Origin: Hirsutella rhossiliensis
Lineage: Eukaryota; Ascomycota; Sordariomycetes; Hypocreales; Ophiocordycipitaceae
Assembly: GCF_020360975.1 (NCBI RefSeq)
Contig: NW_025408667.1
Location: forward strand, 11,904,001-11,968,000
Length of the DNA stretch: 64,000 nucleotides
Reading direction: 5' to 3'
Shown piece by piece: positions 40,692-50,961 of this stretch (position 1 is the first letter of the stretch; every line of letters starts with the position of its first letter). The notes under the pieces were generated by a model. It saw only the letters and a program-made list of their open reading frames with translations, was not told the origin of the DNA and did not search any database. The position numbers and the translations under genes were made by a program.

Positions 40692-41969
40692 AACGAGATC
40701 CTAGTGCTGTTTCACGACGATGAGGTTGCCGGCCATCAAGGCGGAACCAAGACTTGCAAGCGGATTCAGGTGCAGTATTACTGGCCCGGATTACGTCGAG
40801 ACGTGCGTCGTTATGTCTCTACCTGCCGCGAATGTCAGCTCGCAAAGCCGAGGCATCATAAGCCGTACGGGCTGCTAGCGCCACTGCCGGCGCCAAGCCG
40901 TCCGTGGCAAGAGATTTCGATGGACTTCATCACGGACCTCCCGCCGGTCCGATGTGAGAAGAAGATTTACCCAGTATCCTGGTCGTGGTCGACCGCCTGA
41001 CCCGCTACGCACGATACATTCCGGTGTCGTCGCGCATATCCAGTGATGGCTTGGCAGATGTGTTCCTGAGGGAAATCTTCAAGCATTATGGAATGCCTGA
41101 TGGCATTGTCAGCGATCGAGGAGCCTATTTACGGGGCACTTCTGGGCCACGTTTTGCCATTGCTTCATTGCAAGCGACGCCTCAGCACGTCTTTTCATCC
41201 TCAGACTGATGGTCAAACCGAGCGGGTCAACCAGACGATCGAACAGTACTTACGGACTTTCTGCAACAAAGAGCAGTCAGATTGGATGGACAAGTTGCCA
41301 TTGGCGGAGTTTACGTATAACACCTCATACCATGACACGGTGAAAGGAGCTCCAGCCGAGGTTTTGATGGGCTATCAGCCACGGTCTAAGGGTCATGTCA
41401 AGGGACAACTCGAAACCTTCAGCATTCGCGCCATGGACCGAGTCCGAGGCCTCAGAGAACTTCACGAACGTACGGCCCTCCTTATCACGAGAGCCCAGGA
41501 GCGACAAGCGCGACACTATAACAAGACTCGACAGCAAATGTCCTTCGAGGAGGGTGATTGGGTCCTTATTTCCACCAAGAACCTTCCGTTGAGACGTCCG
41601 ACCAAAAAGCTGACTGACAAGTACGTCGGGCCATACCAGATTGACCAAGTCGTTGGGGGTCATAAACTAGCCTACCGCCTACGCCTGCCTTCAACAGTCA
41701 AGATTCACAATGTCTTGCCTGTCAGCAGCTTGGAGCTCTATCGGACTCGAAATCAAGAGCCTATTGAGCCTGAGGATCATCCGTTTATACCCGAGTCTAC
41801 CTATGACGTTGAAAAGATTCTCGATCATCAAGGGCCGAAAAGTCGTCGGAGGTATCTTGTGAAATGGAAAAGACATGGAGATGAAGAGAACTCTTGGGTG
41901 TCCAGAAGCGACTTTGTGGATAAAGCGTTTCTGGCGGACTACGACCAGTCTGTCTTGACAAGAACTTAA
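40692..41969 (+). pseudogene. gypsy integrase with C-terminal chromodomain (frameshifted)
   Basis: The zinc-binding HHCC is HDDEVAGHQGG..CRECQLAKP (about 40710-40850). The catalytic core is SMDFITDLPPV, IVSDRGAYL and HPQTDGQTERVNQTIEQYL (the three acidic positions near 40922, 41112 and 41220). The GPY-type segment is DKYVGPYQIDQVVGGHKLAY. From about 41800 a chromodomain is visible (VEKILDHQGPKSRRRYLVKW, DEENSWVSRSDF), expected to bind methylated histone tails and direct insertion to heterochromatin. Frame changes lie near 40985 and 41100-41210. Stop TAA at 41967. Confidence 0.9.
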
Positions 41970-41979
41970 GAGTTCGGGA

Positions 41980-42928
41980 CAGACTTGCAAATAGATAAAT
42001 CATAATCAAATCAAATCAAATTAAATCAAATTAATCCAAATCAAATCAAATCAAATTGCCCCTGCGCTGAATCAAATCAAATCAAATCGCAACACCCAAA
42101 TTTATTTGGATATCTGATTATTTGGATACGCCCCACAATGGCGACCTGGGCCAATAGTTTTGGGGAGCCAGCCCTGCCTGGCCTAGAGTGGTCGCTAATT
42201 ACGGGCAGTTGCTTTTCCAGGCCGTGTCACCAAGCTTTCTTTTTGTGTTTTACCTGACACGTTTGATCGTGAAATATATCTTTGGGTGCATCTGCCATAT
42301 TACGGGGAGATATTTGTAGCCGATGGCCAAAATGGGACAGCTCTGCACTTGACTGCTGCAATGGCGCATATGGGAGGAGTACCGAACCTCGCGGTCGAGC
42401 AAGATACGATACCCGAGGAGCCCACAGCTGCAAGGAAGACAACGGACCTAGATGACTTCATGACCTCAATTAGGAAACTTGGCGCCCAACCTGCGCCCTC
42501 ACCGTCCTCCATGCGTGACGAGTACGCAGAATGGGTGGGCAGTACCGATCCGGGCGATTGTCTTGTGGACAATCCCATCCAGTACTGGCTTCTCCGCAGA
42601 CGCCAATATCCACGCCTGTCGCGAATGGCAATCGACCTCTTTTCCATTCCGGCGATGTCTTCAGAGCCGGAGAGAATATTTAGCCTTGCCGGACAGATGG
42701 CCGCAGCTCAGAGAGGCCGCCTCAAAGCGGACCTTATCAAAGCGGACCTTAAGGTATAGGAGCGGCTCAATGTATTTTGTCGTGGGAAAAAGTGGGGCTA
42801 TCCAGATATCCAAATGAGATCCAAATCGATTCAAATCAAATCAAATCAAATCAGATCCATGATTTTGCTATCCAAATCAAATCAAATTGGACCCCGGATT
42901 TGATTTGATTTATCTATTTGCAAGTCTG
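41980..42928 (+). mobile_element. Non-autonomous hAT element, family D, copy 2 (949 bp)
   Basis: The same TIRs and caaatc subterminal arrays as copy 1 at 10254-11213, with its own perfect 8-bp TSD gttcggga (41972-41979, 42929-42936). It is inserted within a few bases of the gypsy pol stop codon, between pol and the polypurine tract. Confidence 0.96.
42286..42759 (+). CDS. hAT transposase C-terminal fragment (family D copy 2, 157 aa)
   Basis: An open frame MHLPYYGEIFVADGQNG to LIKADLKV with the hAT dimerisation motif (PIQYWLLRRRQYPRLSRMAI, SSEPERIFSLAGQ). The frame is longer than in copy 1 because copy 1 has extra G residues. Lacking the DNA-binding and catalytic parts it is a remnant; whether a protein is made is unknown. 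Confidence 0.7.
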   Translation: MHLPYYGEIFVADGQNGTALHLTAAMAHMGGVPNLAVEQDTIPEEPTAARKTTDLDDFMTSIRKLGAQPAPSPSSMRDEYAEWVGSTDPGDCLVDNPIQYWLLRRRQYPRLSRMAIDLFSIPAMSSEPERIFSLAGQMAAAQRGRLKADLIKADLKV

Positions 42929-42963
42929 GTTCGGGACGAACTCTTCAGGAGGAAGGGGCAACC

Positions 42964-43178
42964 TGTCACGCGCCTAAAGTGCTTGACCACGGTAGATGGC
43001 TGGTTGATTCCAACCACTGGCTGGAGTGACTTTTCCAGGGAAAAGCACGGGGCTGGGAGGCCTCTCGTGGTTATAAAAGTAGGGTTGCATAGCACCTGAT
43101 GGAGCTCGTCAGAGATCAATGAATTGAATGATTGACCCCCGTTCCTCACTCTCTGTTTAGTTGTGTGTGCGCCTTACA
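42964..43178 (+). repeat. 3' LTR of the gypsy element
   Basis: 215 bp, differing from the 5' LTR at very few positions (for example ttaca against ttgca at the end). The polypurine tract aggaggaaggggcaacc precedes it and the TSD cgtag follows. Confidence 0.95.
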
Positions 43179-43304
43179 CGTAGACCTCACAAGCGGCTCT
43201 TCTCCTCGAGATATTTTCCAACGATTTGTCGACTCAATTATTTCTTGGCAGCCTTTTAGAGACCAACCCCATTTTCGCAGGAAACCAGAGGTAACTTCCA
43301 GCTT

Positions 43305-44198
43305 TCAGGTCGATGGGGGCACCCACACAATGATGCCATTCCGATTCGCAGTGAGGTCATCCTCGTCCCCGTAATAAGGCGCTGGTTCTTCTGCAATGCT
43401 TGGCTTCTGTTTGCACTGGGGTCCCGAAAAGCATGAAGGATCGACAAGATGGCCAACCAGGTCGTTAGCGAATTCTGCCCAGCTAAAGCGACCCTCCTGT
43501 TCGATCAGATTATCGCGAATACTTGGAAAGGGTAGTAGATCGATACATGTCGCGTGCATAACGGTATTCTGTAACCGCGTCGGGCGAAGAGACTTGGGAA
43601 GGTCACTCGCAGTTGACATGATGACTGCACGACCAGGGAAAGCTTGTTCAGCAGGAATGACCTGCAGCCCCTCAGTTCCGTCACATTTCGCGAGATAGGA
43701 AGTAAGGCCCAGGAGTACAACTTTGTTATCAAAGAGGCCGCGCAGTACGTTGACGTGAATCAGATGTAACAGATGATCCTGCGTAGGGGAAGGCTTAAAC
43801 TGGCAAGCTGCCACTAGGATGTCGAGCCAGGCCTTGTTGTCCCGCTCCCCTGCTTTCGTTGGGACAGGCTCTTTGCTTCTGTTAGTTAGGGCAAACTTTG
43901 CTGTAGAGTCATGCGGCTCGTGGGATCGAGCAGATATCGTACCGCCATCGGTATCGGCGGCGTGTTGATAGGTGTAGCGCCATCGGTCTACTTGATATGG
44001 GCGCGGGTCGTCTGTTTTGGCTTGGGTTTCTTGTTCTCTTATCCGCGATCCTGCGACGATTAGAATCGACGATTTCAATACCAGCCAATACATTGCTGGG
44101 GACTCAGAGCTCGCGCACTTACTCCGTGCTCGTTGGTTAAGACGGTTTTGCAGTTTCTTGCGCTGCTTCCGCTCCTCAGCGCCCTCGGCGGATTGCAT
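43305..44198 (-). CDS. bZIP-like transcription regulator with DUF3425-type domain (273 aa)
   Basis: A host gene on the minus strand. Exon 1 is 44198-44123, intron 44122-44051 (donor gtaagt, branch ttctaat, acceptor cgcag), exon 2 is 44050-43305 with a TGA stop. The spliced N-terminus gives the bZIP basic region ERKQRKKLQNRLNQRARRSR (conserved N..QRA..R) with little or no leucine zipper. The C-terminal half (LLHLIHVNVLRGLFDNKVVL, HATCIDLLPFPSIRDNLI, SWAEFANDLVGHL) matches the pattern of DUF3425, a domain that typically follows truncated bZIP regions in Pezizomycotina. It is likely a nuclear DNA-binding regulator; its targets are unknown. Its stop lies about 120 bp from the gypsy TSD, so the element sits in its 3' flank. 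Confidence 0.8.
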   Translation of the reverse strand: MQSAEGAEERKQRKKLQNRLNQRARSKCASSESPAMYWLVLKSSILIVAGSRIREQETQAKTDDPRPYQVDRWRYTYQHAADTDGGTISARSHEPHDSTAKFALTNRSKEPVPTKAGERDNKAWLDILVAACQFKPSPTQDHLLHLIHVNVLRGLFDNKVVLLGLTSYLAKCDGTEGLQVIPAEQAFPGRAVIMSTASDLPKSLRPTRLQNTVMHATCIDLLPFPSIRDNLIEQEGRFSWAEFANDLVGHLVDPSCFSGPQCKQKPSIAEEPAPYYGDEDDLTANRNGIIVWVPPST

Positions 44199-44373
44199 CA
44201 GCCTGAAGTCCGGGTACGAACAAACTAATTTATCAGATGTCGGATGCTGAAGCTTAAAGCCGAGATTGTTGACCTGAGTAGACCTGAGTATTTAGATGGG
44301 AAAGCGCAGGGTGCAATGATGCAAGAACTTGACTTCAAAAGGATAAAACTGTCATCCAAATCATAATGGAGCA
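44199..44373. other. Upstream region of the bZIP gene up to the putative Helitron end
   Basis: Should hold the bZIP promoter. A 12-bp direct repeat (gacctgagtaga region, 44272-44292) is visible. No other motif could be supported. Confidence 0.4.
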
Positions 44374-44445
44374 TTAGGCGTCTGATAAAATACTGCGCCA
44401 CGCCTTGCACTTTAGTCTTTAGGGCTGTGGTGCAAGGCGTACAAT

Positions 44446-44458
44446 CAGCCGAAGGCTG
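44446..44458 (-). terminator. cTTCGg hairpin near the Helitron 1 3' end
   Basis: The minus strand reads CAGCCTTCGGCTG, a perfect stem with the very stable UUCG tetraloop. Helitrons carry a short hairpin near the 3' end that ends rolling-circle transfer. Similar hairpins lie at 50209-50219 and 62776-62786. Confidence 0.5.
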
Positions 44459-44575
44459 CGAGTCTGGCTACCAGTCAAGCAGTCAGTCACTGAACAATCA
44501 GTACAGTATCTACAATCATACATACATCTGTGCCTTGGAAAATGTCGATCTTGTCGCCGGTAGCATCAAGTGGAG

Positions 44576-47500
44576 TTACGTAGACCCGTCGCCTATCTTA
44601 TACGGATTCTGGGTAAGAACCTGTCGTTTGCGAAGTTGTTGATCCTTCATTTTCATCTTAATTCCTTCCGGCGGCGACGCATAAGTCAGGTGATTGCGGT
44701 CAAACGGGGCATCCAGCATCAGACCCTGCAGCGTTTTCACACGCGAGACGGCCACGTAGCTCAAACCGGTCTGAAAGTCACGGCACGACAGATCCGTCAC
44801 GATCATGTCTTCGGTGATGCTCTGCGACTTGTGAACTGTAATGGCGTAGCACACGATCAGGGGAAACTGCGTACGAGTGCAGAGTGTGGCTCCGACGAGG
44901 AAGTCCCTGTCTACTGGCAGAATCGGGACAATCTTCCTGCCATCTGTGGTGGTCAGGAATACCGGCCCCGTGTACCGGTACTTGTCAAACTCCATCATGA
45001 TCACGCAGGGAGGGTCTCGCATGGGGTCAGCTCCAGGCGCCCACGCGATATCGTATACTGTACCACGTGCACCGTTGCAGAGGCCAACCGGCTGCCAAAG
45101 GTTGGACGTCAGCATCAGACGGGCGCCAATGCATACGGGAATCTGCTTCGCAAGGTTGCCTGCCTTGTCGTCAGGAGCAGCAGCAGCACCGGGCCAACGT
45201 TCTTAGCCATGACCTGGATGACAGGCCGGCCTAGGCGGTCGAGGTGGTAGTGGTTATATTCGTTCACCCTGTCTTTCGTGGCGTATACTCGTAGGGAATT
45301 GACGAACTTGGCAACCTCCTGATCGTCCAGCTTCGCCTGAACACGGCTGGAGAGGAGCTTCCAGGACTCCATAGAGAGTTGGAGCAGCCGCAATTCCTCA
45401 AGAGCTGAGCGAAACGCTGCCTGATCGTCGCCGCGCTGACGCTGGGCAACCTTCAAGAAAACCGTCTTGTCGAAGCGCCGATATGCGTTCCTGCCCTTGA
45501 TCTCTACCCCCTGCACCTCCTTGTCGTAATAAAGAGGCTTCTGCAGTACAGGGGGAAGCTGAAAGAAGTCGCCAACCAGGAGGATATTAAGACCACCAAA
45601 GAACTCCTCATTTCTATTCGGGAACGCCTCACGGAGACGGTCATCAATCCATGACAGCTGTCGCAGACCCAGCATGCTCTTCTCATCGACGATCAGGTAC
45701 TTGACATCCTTTAGCTTCTTCTGGAGCTGAGCTTTGTCGATCGCTGACAGGGGCTTGAAGTCCTTGTTGATGGGGAGGTGCAGCAGGGAGTGCAAGGTAG
45801 TGCCCGATATCTGATTTCCGCACTCTTCCGCCCGAGGCGGCTTGGAGGTGCGCCGAAAGCAGATTGATGAGGTATGATTTGCCCGTGCCACCGCCGCCGT
45901 CCACATGGAGTAACAACTGGGAACAGGCCTGGGTCAGAAAGTGGCCCATCACCGTATCGTACACTAGGCGCTGCTCCGGATTCAGGGAATCGCGAGCCTC
46001 CAGCGGCTGATGATCCACATCAAGGTGAAGGGGATTTTCGGCTTTGCGTTGCTTCCAGAAGTCGCCCTGGAGAATGCCGTCATCGGTATACCGTCCAACG
46101 TGGGAGTCCAGTCATAATTCACGTCGACATCTCGCCGGCCCAGCACGTCGATATCCTCCTCCTCCAGCGGATGGTCTGGCAGCATACGGGCGAGTTCATG
46201 CCAATCTTCCTCCACGACAGGCTCTTCGTGCTCCTCCCGCTGAAACTCATCGTCCTCTGCCTGCAGCTCATTTGCTCCCACCTCGCCGTAATGGTCGTCC
46301 TCATGGAAATGGTGTCGCTGCCGGCAGCACTGGTACGCCGCCGCAAAGGACTCAAACGGCTGCCCGTCCACAGCAAGCAGCTCCTCCGGAGAGCGATGCG
46401 GATGGGCCATCATCAACTTGACACGGCAGAAGTCATGAAACTGGGGTGATGCCTCCGCTGACCTGTACCGAGGGAAGTAGGACAGGACCCTCTTCTTCGC
46501 GTTCGCACCGAGTCTCCCACGTCTTGAGATTGTAGGACTGCAGGTACTCGAGATAGGTTATACTCTCATGTTGGTCATTTCTCTGCAGATATTTCCGGTA
46601 GCTGCCGACAGCCTCACTGACATCCTCGTCGACGCGGAACGACCGCACATGCTGCTCCAACGGACGGCAGTCGACGTACACAACCATCCGAGTGCCTTCC
46701 TGCAGAGGGATGTTGAGCAGTGGGAAATTTCCTGCGCTGAATAATCTCTCTCGGCAATCAACTTATTCATAAGGCGAGAGGAGAAGGACAACAGGGGCTG
46801 GTGGTGTGCTGTATGCGGCAAAACCTGATCTGCGAGCTTGCAGTAAGGCTCCGTCTTCTTCTCCGATTTGCTGCAATACTTGGCAGCATACGTAATGACT
46901 GCCTGTAAGCTGGTGCAGGGCGATATGTCGATATTGGCCAGCCAGCCCAGAATGATGGCAGGATTGAAGTGGTTCATGAGGCTGTCGTTGCGGGCTGCCT
47001 CGAAGATGTAATATGACTTACCTTCTTTCCTGATGACTGCGGCTAGCTCCGCAAGGCACGGGGAAGTTGAAACGACACTCCTCTCCGGATCGGCGACATT
47101 GGCCGCCTCGATATCGGCTGCAGCCCTTGCATATCGTTCGCCAGGTCCCCACTTCTCTTTCGGACCCGCAAGCAGTACGCGGTATTGCATCTGTGGCGCT
47201 GGCAGCGGTTGACGATTTGCGAGAGCCGCAGGAATGTCATCTCTACGCCCAGCGGATCCACACTCAGGGGATTCCCTTCACCCTGGGGCATTGTCCTGTT
47301 CGGCTCCGGGTTAATGGCAGTGATGTGGAATCCCACGTGCGTGCAAAAAGGTCGCGAGCGGTTTCATCCTCATGTCGGCTACCGGGCCATTCTCCATCCA
47401 GTACAGATCGTGGTTGTGTGGACTCCACGCCCTTGCCATTCATACCGGCCCCAGTAATCCGTCACGTTAAACTTCGTTCTCAACACGATATCCCGAAAGA

Positions 47501-49310
47501 GACAGTATCGGCGGTGAAAGTGGAAAGCAGCAATGTGAGGGTTCTGCCGCAACAAGTACCGCGACAATGCCATCCTTTCCGGCTCGGACGCGCCCAGCCA
47601 TTCTTCATATCGGGGCATGTGTTGGTAGAGGCTCCGCCAGTGTAAATCAGCCGGGCTAAATGTGATGAATGCGCCAGGACAACCCAAGCTGTAGGCATAC
47701 GCCTCGAGGTCCTGCCTCTTTCTATTCCAAAAGGGTCGCGTACCGCGAATCGACACCGCATGCCTTGTGATCGAGTTGATCAGCGCCTGCGCCCGTGGAT
47801 CCTCAGCGTGTTCGAGCGCCTGAATAAGCTGCTCTCGCGTGAGCGGCTCACGGGTGCCATCGTGTTGCTTCACGAAGAATTTGGACCTCGCACGTGCTTG
47901 GGACCGCATCAGGGTGTTGAATGCGACAAAGCGGAAGGTTGGATGGCGCGCAAAACGGCCGTCGTGCCACCGCATCGCGTGCTCGATGTAATCCTTGTAC
48001 TCAATGGACCGCAAGCGAGGCTCCACAAAGTCGGCTCTGCCGTCTGGAAACAGGCAGGGAATGCCAAGGAGAGCAGGGCATGAGAGTGATTGAACTCATT
48101 GATCGGCGTGTGCCGTATGTTGGGAAGCTGGAGCTCGTGCCTCGCCTGCCCTGGAGAGCCTGTGGCAAGGGGTTGCCCGCATCCGCTTCGGATTCACCCG
48201 CGAGAATAGACCGCAGAGCATCCAGCTCCGTGTCCTTGGCCAACAGGTCAGGCACCGCAGCCGCATCCTCTAGGTCAGGCTCTGCCTCCTGATCTTCCTC
48301 CGGTCCCACATCGGCAGCCTCCACCTGACTTTGGGGGATGGCGTCCACCACATTGCCGTCCTCGGGCAGTTGGCTCAGTCGCTCGTCGTCGATCGCGATG
48401 GATCGATAGCCAGGATGATGATGGCGCAGGTAGTCTAGCCATATCATAACCGCCTGGCGACGCACGCGGAACTGGCGGGTGAATTGCCGGCTGAGATTAG
48501 CGTGTGACGACGTGTTGGCAGGACGCAGCAACACCGTGTTCAACTCCCGCGGCAGGAGAGGGAGCTGGTTGTACACCAAGCCAACCTCGCGGAGAAAGTG
48601 AACGACGTGCCCTCGATACTTGTACTGCTGCCCCCGCACAAGCATAATGTTCACGTGGACATGGACACGAGCAATCAATGCCTCTTCGGTAGGTGTGAGC
48701 TCGGGCAATCGGGTCGGTACGGGGCCAAAGTCGAGCTGGTTTTCCGCAGAGAAGAAGTAAGGCTCGTCGGGGCCACGTTTCTCATCCTTTCGATAGCAAC
48801 GCGAACAAATGCCGTCATAATCTATTTCCATCTGAAACCAACACTCGCGGCATCGGCTGCAGTATTCCATCTGGTCATTGTTGAGCTTGGTCCAGAACTC
48901 ACGGAGGGTGGCCCTATCGCAGTCCGTCAAGGCCCAAGCATCCAGGTCGCCAGTCCACGCCGGATCTTGTGCACGGAAGACCGCCATTTCTTCCGGTGGA
49001 ATTATCACTGGACTTCGAATACGCCGTGGCGGCCGCGACAGTCGATATTGCCGTCGAGGTTGTCTCTGGATTCGCCTTCCCGGTTGTCTCGGCCGCCCTC
49101 CTGTGCCAGGGCAGGACCACGGCGGCCGCGTCTTGGCCGCGCAGACGGCTGCTGCAAGCGACTACGAACAGGGCTTTCATACACTGAATCGTTATCGCTG
49201 TTCTCGTCTTCGTTCTCGGCATCGGAGTTACAATCAGCCCCTAATTGTTCACGGTAGCGACGCGGTCGAGCGGGGGAAAGCAGCAGGTTGAAATAGTCCT
49301 CGGCGTCCAT
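44576..49310 (-). pseudogene. Helitron 1 RepHel transposase (frameshifted)
   Basis: Minus strand, N to C: an acidic start (MDAEDYFNLLLSPARPRR), a DUF6570-like zinc region (YCSRCRECWFQMEIDYDGIC) and FGPVPTRLPELTPTEEAL. The Helitron-like N domain follows (CPGAFITFSPADLHWRSLY), then the Rep nuclease with an HUH motif read as HNH at about 47418-47410, INPEPNR, NRCQRHRCN, and the catalytic tyrosine motif ITYAAKYCSKSE near 46900-46865. A Pif1-type 5'-3' helicase ends it: Walker A DGGGGTGKSYL near 45890, Walker B LIVDEKSML near 45690, GDFFQLPPV, and the C-terminal VHKSQSITEDM and YVAVSRVKTLQGL near 44700. About seven frame changes separate the blocks. Confidence 0.87.
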
Positions 49311-50203
49311 ATCGGGTTCGGAAAACTGGTCTCTATTGCCCCTTCCTTGGCTACCTGATCCCCATTCGGCTGCGGCCGATCTCGACTCGCATCTACTTTC
49401 CTGTTAGCCCGAACACACTGCTGCAACGAAAACACAAGGGACATCTTATCCAGGACACCCGAACCTTCCGAGACGCCGAGTTGAGATATGGAAGGAGTCA
49501 GGACACAGTCTCCCTGCACGACGTCGTGATCGATGGTCGCGCTGGATAGCGGCCAGCTTAACCTAGCCCCTGCGGTAGAGAGATCATCTTGCGATACCTT
49601 CCCGCCTTTGTGAAATCTAGCAGCCAGGTAAGAATAATTCATTCTGGTTGCGTTGCCTCGGGCAGTCGATGGATCAAAATGGGAGGCGACTGGATCGGTC
49701 GCTGGCTGCTCAGCAGGTGACGGGGCCAGCGCCCGGAAGAACCGCGAGCTTTGTTGGGTTGGTGGAATTGGCGTTCCCAGCTCTATGTGCGGCTGGCTAA
49801 TTGACTTTTTGAATAACGTCATAGCTGCATGAAGTCGTCGTAGCTTCTCCGGCGAACTAGGCTGGGTTCCCGATCTCTCGCTGGGAGGCGACAGGTCAGC
49901 ATCTGCCTCGACTCTTTCACGCTAGCTCTCCCAGGCGAGGAAGGACGGGCGGCGAGGTCCTCAACGTCAGAATCGCCCTCGGGATCTTGAACACTTCACT
50001 TCGTTAGTATTGAATGTCATACGGAGCGGGAAGACAGAGCTGACATGAGAACTGCACCGACTCCGACAGTCCAGGCAGTTCTTGGTGTTCCCGCCAGTTT
50101 TCCGTTTGCTCACGAAGTCACCTGCCGGTTTCTTCTCGCCACAGCGGGCACAGACGATCGAAGCCAAGTCAACTTGGAGCCCTTGAGTAGACCTAGAACT
50201 CAT
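49241..50203 (-). pseudogene. Helitron 1 upstream region: zinc-ribbon-like ORF and linker
   Basis: At 50203-49967 a short frame holds a four-Cys motif (CARCGEKKPAGDF, then TKNCLDCRSR) of a type often found at the N-terminus of fungal Helitron proteins. The frame 49822-49241 (MTLFKKSISQPHIEL) is Ser/Pro-rich with no domain and overlaps the RepHel start. They may be exons or 5' parts of the same gene; a possible donor follows the four-Cys block (near 50040). Function beyond zinc/DNA binding is not inferable. Confidence 0.45.
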
Positions 50204-50208
50204 TATTC

Positions 50209-50219
50209 AGCCGAAGGCT
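50209..50219 (-). terminator. cTTCGg hairpin between Helitron 1 and the 51-53 kb genes
   Basis: The minus strand reads AGCCTTCGGCT followed 12 nt later by CTAG, the layout expected for a Helitron 3' end on the minus strand. It may be the end of another Helitron lying at 50.2-53.4 kb. The base after CTAG is G rather than the usual T. Confidence 0.35.
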
Positions 50220-50263
50220 TGAAGCAAGATATCAAGACGAGTTGGGTCAGTGAAGTTTCCATG

Positions 50264-50297
50264 TCACGCGACATTCCAAGTCACGCGACATTCCAAG
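50264..50297 (+). repeat. 17-bp direct tandem repeat
   Basis: Two copies of tcacgcgacattccaag, 50264-50280 and 50281-50297. Confidence 0.85.
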
Positions 50298-50961
50298 TAA
50301 ACAAACCGGGACCCACTTTTAGGAGCCGTCATCCAGTTGCTGATCGTTTTGCGACCGTACATACAAATTTGGGACCAATCAGAGCCCAAGAAACTTATGA
50401 CCCCTGTCTGCACCAAATCCTCATATACGAGAGGAAGGCTCGCCAGCCGCGGCTCGCGCAAAGAAGCCTTTCGGAACGAAATTTGGCGACAAGAGAACCG
50501 GAGAAGAGTTGGCTACAGAAGAGAGAGAGAGTTGGCGACAGTAGATAGGAGACAGGAAGAAGAGTGAGGTCGAGATACGAGACACGGCGAGAGACGTAGA
50601 GCATTATCGTGAGTGAAACCGAGACAGAGCGTCGGGAAGGCAGGCTAGGCCGCTGGAGGAAAATTTGGTTTAAAAAGGCGCAAACTCAAAGGGCGTGGAG
50701 AGACGGCAGGGTTGAAGAGAGATGTGAGTGGGTAATGCATGTCTGGGCGAGTGGAAGGCTCGGAAAATTTACATGTGCTACCGGTATAAGTCGTAGGTAT
50801 AAACAGAATAAGGAGTATATTGGGGAAGTTTTGACTTGATCGTCTTCATGAAAAGGAGAACAAGAAGAGAAGAGAATGTGCTATTCGAGCCTTTGGCAGT
50901 TGATTTTGAGGATGATGAGACATGTTGTCATGTTGTATTGTTTCGTTTGATGCTTTAAAGT
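50298..50961. other. Purine-rich non-coding region
   Basis: The plus strand is strongly A/G-rich (gagagagagttggcgacag and similar, 50450-50720). Short frames exist on both strands without motifs. It may be the 3' or 5' flank of a Helitron. Confidence 0.4.

Larger units (their letters stand above)
34816..43178 (+). mobile_element. Ty3/gypsy LTR retrotransposon with chromodomain (chromovirus type)
   Basis: 215-bp LTRs (34816-35030 and 42964-43178) and the perfect TSD cgtag (34811-34815, 43179-43183). The order gag, protease, RT, RNase H, integrase, chromodomain is typical of chromoviruses. Two hAT elements are nested in it (39213-40691 in the integrase, 41980-42928 behind the pol stop). Without them the element is about 5.9 kb. 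Confidence 0.96.
44374..50208 (-). mobile_element. Helitron 1 (rolling-circle transposon), approximate limits
   Basis: Defined by a minus-strand RepHel gene. The 3' limit is tentative: CTAA followed by T at 44377-44373 (minus strand), downstream of a perfect GCCTTCGGC hairpin (44446-44458) and a second stem, CGCCTTGCAC / GTGCAAGGCG (44401-44440). The 5' limit is unresolved; the zinc-finger ORF start at 50203 and another GCCTTCGGC hairpin at 50209-50219 suggest it is near 50.2 kb. Helitrons make no TSD, so the borders need an empty site for proof. Confidence 0.6.
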
